Assembly: GCA_947179155.2 (NCBI GenBank)
Contig: OX359269.1
Location: 53,401,524-53,465,523, forward strand
Source: Hedera helix
Lineage: Eukaryota; Streptophyta; Magnoliopsida; Apiales; Araliaceae
Length of the DNA: 64,000 bases
Direction of reading: 5' to 3'
Shown here: one piece after another, positions 24,330-36,700 of the stretch
Position numbering within the stretch: position 1 is the first letter of the stretch
How the letters are laid out: each line of letters opens with the position of its first letter
Made by a program: the position numbers and the translations under genes
The notes under the pieces: generated by a model
Databases searched by the model: none
The model's input: the letters and a program-made list of their open reading frames with translations, nothing else
Told to the model about the DNA's origin: nothing

Positions 24330-25671
24330 AGGGACGTCCCCAAATTTTGGCCTATATAGCCCAATTTGAGACGTTATAAAATACGCGGTAACTAAAACAA
24401 ACAGTACATAAAATAGAAATACAGAACTCAATAATACACAATTAATTCTTCACTATTATTGACACACTATATACAATATGTGAAGACTACTACAGCTATC
24501 TCTCAGATCTTTATTCCATTCCCCGGTTAGACCCAATTATTCTCTCATTTCCTGAAGAATAATGGAACAAAAAAGAAAGGGTGAGCTTAAATAGCTCAAT
24601 AATAAATATCATGACTACTATAACAATTAAAAATTATTATTAGCATTCAACAGTTGAGTTATTGATAGAATATAATAAACAACAAGTTTTAGATCAATAA
24701 TAGTAGCGGAATTAGCAATACATTAGAAGAATCACGTAGACTATGATGTCCACTAACTTATCTTTTTAAGAAAAATATTATCAACTTTTATCATCTTAAT
24801 TATCACTGGTCATGATGATATAATTTCACAGTTCTTGATTATAATCATACAAGTCAACAGTTCATCTTTGCACTACGGGCCAAAGATATTCAAATATAAC
24901 ACCAATGATCATGATTATACTAGTTTTCAGCCTTGGGTCATAATCATACCAAACAACAGTTCTTCTTTACCCCAGGCCAAAAAGAACATTTACCACGTGC
25001 CCTAAAAGACACAACAATTTTATCGTCTTTATCCTTTCATCTGTAACCCATGCCACATATATTCACAACAACATAATTCTTGATGATTAGAATAACAACA
25101 GTGATATGATGAACAGAAGAAACAAGATGATCAATAAATATCGAAAGTTTATGATTTTACTTTGTGCAGATTCAAATAATGTCCAAATTGTTAACATGAT
25201 GTGAACTCAAATTCAAGAACGATATTTAAGATCCACAATTCAGAATAACGGTTAAAGTTCAATAGAAAGATTTAGAAAAATAAGAAGGTTCAATTGAAAT
25301 GACATTAGATGAAGCGCAAACTATTAATGAACATATAATCATTTCAGAAAACTTTACCAAATAATACTTACCATAGTAAGTTAAGAGTATGAAAAGAATG
25401 ATACCCCTTACCTTAACACGTGACTGGATAAGAAGTTGATCAATTTGAACAGTACTCGTACACTTACAAAGCTTTATAAATACTCAAGATGACTTTAACA
25501 CACTCAAAGAGAACTTACACAAAGTAATATTTAGATAATGAAAGAAAGAATAAGCAAAGAAGTTTTTATAAAAAAATCTTAAGTTAAGTCCTCTATTTAT
25601 AGTCATTTTTTATTTATTTATCATAAACCAAGATTTCTTAATTTAATACAAACCGTATATTTCAAGATAAT
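24330..25671 (-). repeat. Old solo LTR, left half (interrupted by element 1)
   Basis: This half matches the LTRs of the nearby Tekay-type elements with clear divergence: GACGTCCCCAAATTTTGG near its start, the CCATTCCCCGGTTAGACC block, the GGTGAGCTTAAATAGCTC block, GGGCCAAAGATATTCAA blocks, and a minus-strand TATA box at 25593-25602. It resembles element 2's LTR more than element 1's near the TATA box, and it lacks the ~70-bp tandem repeats. It stops at the ATAAT duplication where element 1 inserted and resumes at 36880. Confidence 0.8.
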
Positions 25672-28600
25672 TGTGACGCCCCAAAATCTAGGCCCACACA
25701 GCCCAAACTTGAGTCGTCAAAAGACTACAACAAAATTATTACAATGAAATACAACGTACAACAATACAGTGGATAATACAACACAACTAAGTCTTCATTA
25801 TTATTGCCACACTATTTTATAACACGTGAAGACTATGATAGCTATCCCCGCACTCTCACTCCATTCCCCGGCTAGACCCCGTTACGTTCTCATCTCCTGT
25901 TGAAAAACAATGGAACGAAAAGAAAGGGTGAGCTCAAATAGCCCAGTAAGAAATATCATGACTAAGATAATGACGAATAATTTATCATTAGCCTTCAACA
26001 GTTGAGTTCTTGATAGAATACAATAGACTACAAGGTTTATATCAAAAACTGCAGTTAAATTCTTAAACAACGTTCAGATCAATAATAGCAGCGGAATGAG
26101 CAATCTATTAGAAGAATAATGCAGACTATAATGTCCACTCGCTTCTCTTTTTAGTAAAAATATCATCAACTTTTATCATCTGAAATACCATTAGTCAAGA
26201 TAATACAACTTCACAGTTCCTGGTCATAATCATGCAGATCAACAGTTCGTCTTTGCACTACGGGCCAAAGACATTCAATATAACACCAACGGTCATGATT
26301 ATACCAGATTCAGCCTTTGGTCATAATCATACCAACCAACAGTTCATCTTTGCACTACGGGCCAAAGAGAACATTCACCACGTGTCATAAAAGACACCGA
26401 ACAGATGTATCGCCTTTAACCTAGTATATCGCCTTTAACCTATCATCTGTTCAACAATTATATCACATCTGTGCCCCCGGCCACAGATATTCACAACAGC
26501 TTGATTCTTGATGATTAATACAAATAACAGTGATACAAATGATGAACAGAAGAACAGGATAAACAATAAGTATCGGAAGTTTACTTTGTGCAGATTCAAA
26601 TAATGTCCAAATTGCCAACATGATGTGGAGTGAAATTTAAAAATGATATTCAAGATCCACAGTTCAGAATAACGATTACAGTTCAATAGAAATGTTCAGA
26701 AAATAGGAAGGTTCAGTTGAACTAATGAAATTCAACTATTATGGAACATATAATATTTTCAGGAATTATAGAAGCAATAGTTCCATAATAAGTTTCGATT
26801 TAGGTGTATGGAAGAAAATAATATCCCTTACCGTAGCAGGTTTGATTAACAAAAGGTGAAGGAAATTAATATCCCTTACCATAGTAAGTTTGAATAATGG
26901 AAGATGAAAAAGATGGTATCCCTTATGAGTATAAAGGAAAATGATATCACTTACGAATATGGAATAAAAGTGTCATGTGATAATTCGTGTAGACAAATTA
27001 TTTTCACACGAGACAAATAAAAAGGGTTATTCACCAACAGGCGATAATCCGCACCGTAAGGTTATTCCCATCAATTTGAATACGAATAGTTATTCACCAA
27101 ACAGGCGTAATCCGCACCGTAAGGTTATTCCCACAATTTAATAGAATTTGAACACGAAGAGTTATTCACCAAACAGGCGTAATCCGCACCGTAAGGTTAT
27201 TCCCACAATTTAATAGAATTTGAACACGAAGAGTTATTCACCAAACATGCGATAATCCGCACCGTAAGGTTATTCTCAAAGATTAATAAGGAGTGAATAC
27301 AAAAGGTTATTCACCAACAGGCGGTAAACCGCGCCGTAAGGTTATTCCCACAATTTAATACATGGAAATAAATGGCACAAGAAAGAAACGATATTATTTT
27401 CGAGAATCAAAGAATGATAATCCCTTCAAGTAAGAAAGAAAATAATATCCATTTATGATGATGAAAAGAATGATACCCCTTACCTTAACACGTGACTGGA
27501 TATTGATTTAAATGAGATTGATCAACCTATATATTTTTAATATAATTAGTAATTACCACATATAAATTTCAAAGTATATGATAACTCGTATATTATGAAC
27601 TATCAAAATTATATATATTTAACATAATTTTTGTAGTATAATATAACAACTTTAAAATAGTTTTTAAAATAATATTCCAAAATAAATCTTCCAAAGAAAG
27701 CTTTTAAAAATGAATCTTCTCAAAGAAGAGTCTTCTAAAGGAAGATTTGTGAATACCGTGAAAAATAGGAATTTATGAAATTACTACTCTTTAATAAAAC
27801 ACTTACTTGAAAAATTCCTGCACTCCTTTTGGCTTTCAAACTCTCAAAATAACCTTACTATTCTCAGAGAAAACTCATAAAATTCTTATAGAAAAATTTT
27901 ATGTTTTAGGTGTGATTTTTCTATTCAGCTGAGCAAGCTATTTATAGGAGAAAATAAGTTACTATGCGTGGTAGGTGAACAGAAAAAAATTCAGCAGAGG
28001 CTGCTGCGCAGCCTCCACCAACTCTTCAGCAAATTCTCACATTTCTCACATTTCATGTGGGCCCCACAATGGGTCCCACATGTTTCTTACTATTCACGTA
28101 TTATTCACGTCACTATTCACGTCACTATTCACGTTACTATTTCAAATAGTAAAATTAATTATTTTATTTTTTATTTATTTATTTATTTATTTATTTATTC
28201 TTCCTGTGAGTCCAACATATAAAATAATGTTACCACAATAATGTAAGAAACACGTTACATATTTTTATTAATTTAATAATATAAATTATAGTGTATTTGC
28301 TACTGTGACAATTATTAGATTCGATAATTTTAAACTACAGTGCACCAACAATTATTGACTCGATGATATGAAATACAGTGTAATGACAATTATTGAATCA
28401 ATAATGCAAAATACTGTGTAGCAACAATAATTGAATTGATAATATAAAATATTATGCAGTGACAATTATTGATGAAATGATGCGTAACAATTACGGTGTC
28501 AATTATCAGACCAATAATATGAGACACTGTGCAATACCGTGTGCTACTGTAGAGTACCGTGTGCTACAGAAAATACCATAAATTAACGTATGCTACTATT

Positions 28601-28897
28601 CTTTTATCACCGGTATTTTAACAGTTAACACCGTTGACTATTTTTATTTAAAAAGGTTACTTCTGTCGTTTTCTATATCCGACAAATATTCCGTTGTGGG
28701 GTCCACAAATAATTTGTTATTTCGGCGCCGTCGTACGGCCCGAATATTCCCCGACAAAACGAATATTGTCCGACAAAATAAAATTTGCACATAACATCCT
28801 TAACTTTCAATTTCGTCAATTTAACCACTTACTGTTTCAGGAAAAATATATATGAAGAAAAATTAAATTTTGTATTTCATAAATTCGGGGTCTTACA
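25672..28897 (-). repeat. 3' LTR of element 1 (3,226 bp)
   Basis: Starts TGTGACGCCCC and ends GGGTCTTACA on the plus strand. It carries five copies of a 66-72-bp repeat at about 27038-27345, a TATA box at 27938-27947 (minus), a tandem array of CACGT-containing units at 28091-28138, and an array of ATTATTGA palindromes at about 28300-28520. It is 72 bp longer than the other LTR because of one extra repeat unit. Confidence 0.95.
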
Positions 28898-29105
28898 ACC
28901 TCCCCTCCTTATGAAATTTCGTCCCCGAAATTGACGTACCTGGCATTTCGAAGAGGTATGGATACCTAGACTTCATCTCAGATTCTAGCTCCCAGGTCAT
29001 TTCCTCAATATCTTGGTTCCTCCATAAAACCTTAACTTGAGGTATAACCTTTGAGCGTAAGATCTGCTCCTTCTTATCTAGGATCTTAACAGGTACTTTC
29101 CTCAT
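28893..29105 (-). pseudogene. Detached chromodomain-like tail of element 1 integrase
   Basis: This frame holds the C-terminal tail of the polyprotein (VPVKILDKKEQILR, VKVLWRNQDIEEMTWELE, YPYLF). In element 2 the same segment is in frame with integrase. Here a one-base insertion near 29093-29096 puts it out of frame, and the main frame stops at about 29086. The tail reads through the polypurine tract and its stop codon lies within the first bases of the LTR. Without it the integrase would lack its chromatin-targeting tail. Confidence 0.85.
28898..28910 (-). other. Polypurine tract of element 1
   Basis: On the minus strand, AAGGAGGGGAGGT directly precedes the TGTAAG start of the 3' LTR. It is the expected primer site for plus-strand DNA synthesis and is identical to that of element 2. 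Confidence 0.9.
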
Positions 29106-32100
29106 ACGTTAAATCTTCTGCTATAACGTCTGGTTCTAACTCAATGACGTGGTTTGGGTCCTTCACATATTTACGTAACATAGATATGTGAAAAACGTTA
29201 TGGATGCGAGACATACTTGGTGGTAAGGCTAGTCTGTAAGCTACAGTTCCTACCCGATCGAGGATTTCAAATGGGCCAATAAATCGAGGGTTGAGTTTTC
29301 CTTTCTTTCCGAATCTCGTAACCCCTTTCCATGGAGAAACACGTAAGAATACATGATCTCCGACGTTGAATCTCTCATCTCTCCGATAAAGATCGGCATA
29401 ACTCTTTTGTCGTTCTTGTGCTGTCTGTATTCGTTGTCGGATCATTTGGATCTTTTCGGTCGTCAAGCGTACCAACTCGGGTCCCAACAGTTTTGCTTCT
29501 CCTACCTCATTCCAACATACTGGAGAGCGACACTTGCGTCCATATAAAGCCTCGAATGGAGCCATACCTATACTTGCTTGGTAACTGTTGTTGTAGGAAA
29601 ATTCCACCAATGGCAAGTACTTATCCCAACTTCCTTTGAAATCTAGTACGCAAAGTCTCAAAAGATCTTCGAGGGTTTGGATCGTCCTTTCCGATTGTCC
29701 GTCCGTTTGAGGATGGTATGCAGAACTAAAACGTAGTTCAGTGCCCATAGCTTTTTGTAGACTGATCCAAAAGCGTGAAGTGAATCTAGGATCTCGATCA
29801 GAAACTATGGAAACTGGCATGCCATGCAATCTCACGATCTCATTTATGTACATACCGACAAGACGTTCAAGTGAAAAGTTTTCTCGTATAGGCAAGAAAT
29901 GAGCGGATTTGGTCAATCTATCTACGATGACCCAAATTGCATCTAAGCCTTGAGAAACTTTGGGAAGACCCGTCACGAAATCCATATTGATGTGTTCCCA
30001 CTTCCATTCGGGAACCTCAAGTGGTTGTAAAGGACCCTTAGGTACTTGATGCTCTGCCTTGACACGTTGACAAGTTAAGCACCTTGAGATAAACTCTGCA
30101 ATCTCCCTTTTCATATTGTTCCACCAAAATGTATGTCGAAGATCTCGATACATCTTGGTACCTCCAGGGTGGATTGCAAACGGCGTGTTGTGTGCCTCCG
30201 TCATGATTTTATGCTTTAATTCAGGATCGTTAGGAACACAGAGTCGAGAGTTGACTCGAAGTATTCCTTTCTCGTCGATTCTTGCTTCGGGAATGGTACC
30301 TTCTTGTACTTTCTTTATCATGTTTATCAGTTCCGGATCGGTAGCTTGAGCAGCTTTAATTTTATCGATTAAAGCTGGTTCTACTTGCACGTGAGCAATC
30401 TTCGAGTGGGTCCCTGGTGTCTTTAGCTCCATCTCCATCTTTTGCAAGTCGTACAAAATACGCTTTTGTGTTGTCAGCAGTGCACTTGTACTCGCATAAG
30501 ATTTTCTGCTCAAAGCGTCAGCTACAACGTTCGCCTTTCCCGGGTGATACTGGATTGTGTGATCATAATCCTTCAACAGCTCAAGCCAACGTCGTTGTCG
30601 CATGTTGAGTTCCTTCTGGGTGAAGAAATACTTGAGACTTTTATGATCCGTATAGATATCCACTTTCTCTCCGTACAAGTAGTGTCTCCAGATCTTCAAC
30701 GCGAAAACGACTGCTGCCAACTCTAGATCATGAGTAGGGTAATTTTTCTCATAATCTTTGAGTTGTCGAGAGGCATAGGCTATAACCTTTCCATGTTGCA
30801 TAAGGACACAGCCTAGACCTTTGCCTAAAGCATCGCTGTATATGACAAATTCTCCCGATCCTGATGGAATGGTCAGAACAGGAGCTGAAACAAGTCTCCT
30901 CTTAAGCTCTTGAAAACTTTTCTCGCATTGCTCGCTCCATATGAATTTTGTGCTTTTCCGAGTAAGCTGAGTTAATGGAGTGGCGATTCGAGAAAATCCT
31001 TCTACGAATCTCCGATAATAACCAGCTAGGCCCAGAAAACTTCGGACTTCGGTTACTGTCTTGGGTTGTTCCCAATTTAGTACCGTTTCAATCTTCGCAG
31101 GATCGACTGATATTCCTTGACTAGAAATCACATGCCCAAGAAACGTGACCTCCTCAAGCCAGAACTCACATTTCTTCAACTTGGCATATAATTTGTTCTC
31201 ACGGAGCTTCTGGAGTATCAATCTCAGGTGTTGTTCATGATCCTCACGACTTTTGGAGTATATGAGGATGTCATCAATAAAGACAACCACAAAATGATCC
31301 AAATATTCCTTGAATATTCGGTTCATCATGTCCATGAAAGCTGCAGGAGCATTGGTTAGTCCAAAAGGCATGACTAAAAACTCATAATGCCCATAACGAG
31401 TTCTGAAAGCAGTCTTTGGAATGTCCTCAGCTTTAACCTTTAACTGATGATATCCAGAACGGAGATCAATCTTTGAGAAATGTTGAGCACCTTGTAATTG
31501 ATCAAACATGTCATCAATTCGAGGTAACGGATACCTGTTTTTGATGGTGACATGGTTCAATTCTCGGTAGTCAATGCACAATCTCATACTCCCGTCTTTC
31601 TTCTTCACAAATAGAACAGGAGCACCCCAAGGTGATGCACTCGGACGAATGAAACCAGTATCCAACAATTCCTGTAGTTGGACTTTTAACTCTTGAAGTT
31701 CAATGGGAGCCATTCGGTATGGAGTTTTGGAAATGGGCTTGGTACCAGGTTCAAGATCAATACAAAATTCAATTTCACGGTTTGGGGGTAAACCAGGAAG
31801 TTCCTCCGGAAAAACGTCAGGAAACTCATTAACAATGGGAATATCATTCAAGTTTGACGTATTTTTGTTCAAATCAGTGACATGAGCTAAAAAGGCTTGA
31901 CATCCGTTTTTCAATAAACGAATGGCTTTATGGCTAGAAATAACAGTTATAGATTTCAATGGTTTAGTTGCTTGAATTTGCATGACAGGTTGATTAGGAA
32001 TATGAAAACTAATAATCTTATGAAAACAATCAATTTTAGCATGATGGGTAGTCAACCAATCAATTCCTAAAATCACATCAAATTCATGCATCTCCAAAGA

Positions 32101-33525
32101 AATAAGGTCAACAGGTAATGTGAGGTTGTTGATTTGAACTAGGCAAGATTTATAGACAGTAGATGTAATGGTCATTTCTCCTAATGGGGTTTCAACTGAT
32201 AAGTCAAAGTCCAAATTTTCAGGAGTTAAGTTTAAACGCTGAGCACATGCAGGTGAGATAAAAGAATGGGTAGAACCAGTATCTAACAAAGCGTAGACTT
32301 CACGAGAATTTATGAATAGCTTACCGGTTATCACCTCGTTCGAGTTTCGTGCCATTTGGGATGTCACAACAAAAGCTCTCCCTTGAACTACAGATTTTCC
32401 CTTATCTGCGCTAGCTTTTGGTATCATCACTGCAGCTGGACTTGATTTTGTGGCAGGACAAAATCGCGCAAGATGACCCTCTTTCCCACAACTGTAGCAC
32501 TTTTTGGACTGCAGTGTACAGTTTGGGCTGATGTGACCTTCCTGACCACACCTATAGCATCTCACTGGTGGTCGATCTTCTCCCCTTGAAACTGGGGTCG
32601 GTGCTGGTGCTGGTACTGGTGCCCTTCCATAATTATTATGGAATCTCTTTCTTTTGAAATTGTTCCCACTGGATTCTCCTCTTCTGTTATTTGATGTGGA
32701 ATTACCACCGAAGTGTTGGTTACCTTTTCGATGGTTCTCGTTCCTGTGGTTGTTATCATTTCTCTGATCATTGACTCTTGGCTGTAATTTTTCATCTGTT
32801 TGCTCCACCCTTTGAGCCCTATCAACAACATTTGAATACAAATTAAATTTATGAGAGCTAAGTTGTTGACGGATTTCGAATCTTAGACCACGTAAGAACA
32901 TCCGACTCATCCGTGCTTCGTCATCTACTAGATGAGTCGCAAAACGAGACAGTTCAGCAAACTTAGCTTCATAGTGAGAAACTGTCATGTTTCCCTGCTC
33001 CAGCTTAATGAATTCCACTTCTTTCATATGGCGGATGCTTTCTGGGAAGTACTTTTCATTAAATAGCTCTTGGAATTCTGTCCAAGACATCTCAAGTGCT
33101 GAAGGGTGGATACGTTTTACCGCTTCCCACCAGTGATCCGCCTCACCTCGAAACATAAAGGTAGCAAAGGGCACCTTCTGATCATCAGCGCATTGTAGGA
33201 CATCAAATATTTTTGTCGTCTGCTTCAGCCATGCCTCCGCTTTGAGTGGGTCAGGCTTCCCGTGGAATTCAGGTGGTCCCAATTCTTTAAATTGCTTGAC
33301 AGTGATCATCCTCAAATTACCAGCGTTTCTACCGTTATTGTTAACTGGATTTCCTCTTGCCTGATTCTGCATGAACTGCATGAAATTCCTAAAGAATCCA
33401 TCATTCATCATGTTATCAGGAATATTATTTCCTGAGTTGGCAGGAGGATTGTTTGTGGCTTCTTGATTTTCGGCTACATTCGCTTCGGGTATTTCATAGT
33501 TAACCTCTTGATTTCCAGATGCCAT
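29086..33525 (-). CDS. Gag-Pol polyprotein of Ty3/gypsy element 1
   Basis: A single open frame of 1,479 residues on the minus strand. Gag core lies at about 75-235. Two CCHC zinc knuckles follow at about 323-336 (CYRCGQEGHISPNC) and 343-356 (CYSCGKEGHLARFC). The protease active site LLDTGS is at 413-418. Reverse transcriptase spans about 625-805 with FIDD at 749-752. RNase H begins near 895, where the usual DAS is DAL although the catalytic Asp is kept. Integrase has its zinc region (HPGGTKM to CLTCQ, about 1112-1152), a DDE core with D1182, D1243 and E1279, and a GPF module (NPRFIGPFEILDR). The frame ends early in the C-terminal tail because of a one-base insertion. Otherwise no stop or frameshift was seen, so most enzymatic functions may survive. 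Confidence 0.95.
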   Translation of the reverse strand: MASGNQEVNYEIPEANVAENQEATNNPPANSGNNIPDNMMNDGFFRNFMQFMQNQARGNPVNNNGRNAGNLRMITVKQFKELGPPEFHGKPDPLKAEAWLKQTTKIFDVLQCADDQKVPFATFMFRGEADHWWEAVKRIHPSALEMSWTEFQELFNEKYFPESIRHMKEVEFIKLEQGNMTVSHYEAKFAELSRFATHLVDDEARMSRMFLRGLRFEIRQQLSSHKFNLYSNVVDRAQRVEQTDEKLQPRVNDQRNDNNHRNENHRKGNQHFGGNSTSNNRRGESSGNNFKRKRFHNNYGRAPVPAPAPTPVSRGEDRPPVRCYRCGQEGHISPNCTLQSKKCYSCGKEGHLARFCPATKSSPAAVMIPKASADKGKSVVQGRAFVVTSQMARNSNEVITGKLFINSREVYALLDTGSTHSFISPACAQRLNLTPENLDFDLSVETPLGEMTITSTVYKSCLVQINNLTLPVDLISLEMHEFDVILGIDWLTTHHAKIDCFHKIISFHIPNQPVMQIQATKPLKSITVISSHKAIRLLKNGCQAFLAHVTDLNKNTSNLNDIPIVNEFPDVFPEELPGLPPNREIEFCIDLEPGTKPISKTPYRMAPIELQELKVQLQELLDTGFIRPSASPWGAPVLFVKKKDGSMRLCIDYRELNHVTIKNRYPLPRIDDMFDQLQGAQHFSKIDLRSGYHQLKVKAEDIPKTAFRTRYGHYEFLVMPFGLTNAPAAFMDMMNRIFKEYLDHFVVVFIDDILIYSKSREDHEQHLRLILQKLRENKLYAKLKKCEFWLEEVTFLGHVISSQGISVDPAKIETVLNWEQPKTVTEVRSFLGLAGYYRRFVEGFSRIATPLTQLTRKSTKFIWSEQCEKSFQELKRRLVSAPVLTIPSGSGEFVIYSDALGKGLGCVLMQHGKVIAYASRQLKDYEKNYPTHDLELAAVVFALKIWRHYLYGEKVDIYTDHKSLKYFFTQKELNMRQRRWLELLKDYDHTIQYHPGKANVVADALSRKSYASTSALLTTQKRILYDLQKMEMELKTPGTHSKIAHVQVEPALIDKIKAAQATDPELINMIKKVQEGTIPEARIDEKGILRVNSRLCVPNDPELKHKIMTEAHNTPFAIHPGGTKMYRDLRHTFWWNNMKREIAEFISRCLTCQRVKAEHQVPKGPLQPLEVPEWKWEHINMDFVTGLPKVSQGLDAIWVIVDRLTKSAHFLPIRENFSLERLVGMYINEIVRLHGMPVSIVSDRDPRFTSRFWISLQKAMGTELRFSSAYHPQTDGQSERTIQTLEDLLRLCVLDFKGSWDKYLPLVEFSYNNSYQASIGMAPFEALYGRKCRSPVCWNEVGEAKLLGPELVRLTTEKIQMIRQRIQTAQERQKSYADLYRRDERFNVGDHVFLRVSPWKGVTRFGKKGKLNPRFIGPFEILDRVGTVAYRLALPPSMSRIHNVFHISMLRKYVKDPNHVIELEPDVIAEDLTYEESTC

Positions 33526-33711
33526 ACTAAACTGTGGTCACAAAATAAATGTTAGTTCAAATAAACTGACTCATCACTTCATGTCCCTATATTCAAATCA
33601 ACTCATTAGATAATAAAATCTAATTTAGGTAGGACACACTAGTGACTGATTCTATTCGTCTCTCCCCTCCTAGTTCTAACCCCAGATCTCCATTAAAGAC
33701 CATATCCCTAA

Positions 33712-33723
33712 GCTCTGATGCCA
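33712..33723 (-). other. Primer-binding site of element 1
   Basis: Two bases inside the 5' LTR, the minus strand reads TGGCATCAGAGC. This matches the complement of the 3' end of plant initiator tRNA-Met (TGGTATCAGAGC) with one mismatch. Confidence 0.85.
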
Positions 33724-33725
33724 AC

Positions 33726-36700
33726 TGTGACGCCCCCAAATCTAGGCCCACACAGCCCAAACTTGAGTCGTCAAAAGACTACAACAAAATTATTACAATG
33801 AAATACAACGTACAACAATACAGTGGATAATACAACACAACTAAGTCTTCATTATTATTGCCACACTATTTTATAACACGTGAAGACTATGATAGCTATC
33901 CCCGCACTCTCACTCCATTCCCCGGCTAGACCCCGTTACGTTCTCATCTCCTGTTGAAAAACAATGGAACGAAAAGAAAGGGTGAGCTCAAATAGCCCAG
34001 TAAGAAATATCATGACTAAGATAATGACGAATAATTTATCATTAGCCTTCAACAGTTGAGTTCTTGATAGAATACAATAGACTACAAGGTTTATATCAAA
34101 AACTGCAGTTAAATTCTTAAACAACGTTCAGATCAATAATAGCAGCGGAATGAGCAATCTATTAGAAGAATAATGCAGACTATAATGTCCACTCGCTTCT
34201 CTTTTTAGTAAAAACATCATCAACTTTTATCATCTGAAATACCATTAGTCAAGATAATACAACTTCACAGTTCCTGGTCATAATCATGCAGATCAACAGT
34301 TCGTCTTTGCACTACGGGCCAAAGACATTCAATATAACACCAACGGTCATGATTATACCAGATTCAGCCTTTGGTCATAATCATACCAACCAACAGTTCA
34401 TCTTTGCACTACGGGCCAAAGAGAACATTCACCACGTGTCATAAAAGACACCGAACAGATGTATCGCCTTTAACCTAGTATATCGCCTTTAACCTATCAT
34501 CTGTTCAACAATTATATCACATATGTGCCCCCGGCCACAGATATTCACAACAGCTTGATTCTTGATGATTAATACAAATAACAGTGATACAAATGATGAA
34601 CAGAAGAACAGGATAAACAATAAGTATCGGAAGTTTACTTTGTGCAGATTCAAATAATGTCCAAATTGCCAACATGATGTGGAGTGAAATTTAAAAATGA
34701 TATTCAAGATCCACAGTTCAGAATAACGATTACAGTTCAATAGAAATGTTCAGAAAATAGGAAGGTTCAGTTGAACTAATGAAATTCAACTATTATGGAA
34801 CATATAATATTTTCAGGAATTATAGAAGCAATAGTTCCATAATAAGTTTCGATTTAGGTGTATGGAAGAAAATAATATCCCTTACCGTAGCAGGTTTGAT
34901 TAACAAAAGGTGAAGGAAATTAATATCCCTTACCATAGTAAGTTTGAATAATGGAAGATGAAAAAGATGGTATCCCTTATGAGTATAAAGGAAAATGATA
35001 TCACTTACGAATATGGAATAAAAGTGTCATGTGATAATTCGTGTAGACAAATTATTTTCACACGAGACAAATAAAAAGGGTTATTCACCAACAGGCGATA
35101 ATCCGCACCGTAAGGTTATTCCCATCAATTTGAACACGAATAGTTATTCACCAAACAGGCGTAATCCGCACCGTAAGGTTATTCCCACAATTTAATAGAA
35201 TTTGAACACGAAGAGTTATTCACCAAACAGGCGATAATCCGCACCGTAAGGTTATTCTCAAAGATTAATAAGGAGTGAATACAAAAGGTTATTCACCAAC
35301 AGGCGGTAAACCGCGCCGTAAGGTTATTCCCACAATTTAATACATGGAAATAAATGGCACAAGAAAGAAACGATATTATTTTCGAGAATCAAAGAATGAT
35401 AATCCCTTCAAGTAAGAAAGAAAATAATATCCATTTATGATGATGAAAAGAATGATACCCCTTACCTTAACACGTGACTGGATATTGATTTAAATGAGAT
35501 TGATCAACCTATATATTTTTAATATAATTAGTAATTACCACATATAAATTTCAAAGTATATGATAACTCGTATATTATGAACTATCAAAATTATATATAT
35601 TTAACATAATTTTTGTAGTATAATATAACAACTTTAAAATAGTTTTTAAAATAATATTCCAAAATAAATCTTCCAAAGAAAGCTTTTAAAAATGAATCTT
35701 CTCAAAGAAGAGTCTTCTAAAGGAAGATTTGTGAATACCGTGAAAAATAGGAATTTATGAAATTACTACTCTTTAATAAAACACTTACTTGAAAAATTCC
35801 TGCACTCCTTTTGGCTTTCAAACTCTCAAAATAACCTTACTATTCTCAGAGAAAACTCATAAAATTCTTATAGAAAAATTTTATGTTTTAGGTGTGATTT
35901 TTCTATTCAGCTGAGCAAGCTATTTATAGGAGAAAATAAGTTACTATGCGTGGTAGGTGAACAGAAAAAAATTCAGCAGAGGCTGCTGCGCAGCCTCCAC
36001 CAACTCTTCAGCAAATTCTCACATTTCTCACATTTCATGTGGGCCCCACAATGGGTCCCACATGTTTCTTACTATTCACGTATTATTCACGTCACTATTC
36101 ACGTCACTATTCACGTTACTATTTCAAATAGTAAAATTAATTATTTTATTTTTTATTTATTTATTTATTTATTTATTTATTCTTCCTGTGAGTCCAACAT
36201 ATAAAATAATGTTACCACAATAATGTAAGAAACACGTTACATATTTTTATTAATTTAATAATATAAATTATAGTGTATTTGCTACTGTGACAATTATTAG
36301 ATTCGATAATTTTAAACTACAGTGCACCAACAATTATTGACTCGATGATATGAAATACAGTGTAATGACAATTATTGAATCAATAATGCAAAATACTGTG
36401 TAGCAACAATAATTGAATTGATAATATAAAATATTATGCAGTGACAATTATTGATGAAATGATGCGTAACAATTACGGTGTCAATTATCAGACCAATAAT
36501 ATGAGACACTGTGCAATACCGTGTGCTACTGTAGAGTACCGTGTGCTACAGAAAATACCATAAATTACCGTATGCTACTATTCTTTTATCACCGGTATTT
36601 TAACAGTTAACACCGTTGACTATTTTTATTTAAAAAGGTTACTTCTGTCGTTTTCTATATCCGACAAATATTCCGTTGTGGGGTCCACAAATAATTTGTT

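Noticed and set aside
27017..27345. CRISPR-like direct repeats
   Set aside because: The regularly spaced repeats are tandem LTR units in a plant retrotransposon; there are no cas genes and the units are contiguous, not spacer-separated.
27968..28241. Small frames with repeated THVTIHVTIH or SLFTSLFT residues in the LTRs
   Set aside because: They only reflect the tandem CACGT repeat and the TTTA microsatellite in non-coding LTR sequence.
30116..30726. Plus-strand open frames opposite the element 1 pol gene (with mirror frames at 57803-58295 in element 2)
   Set aside because: They are antisense shadows of RNase H and integrase, repeated in both copies, with no recognisable protein features.
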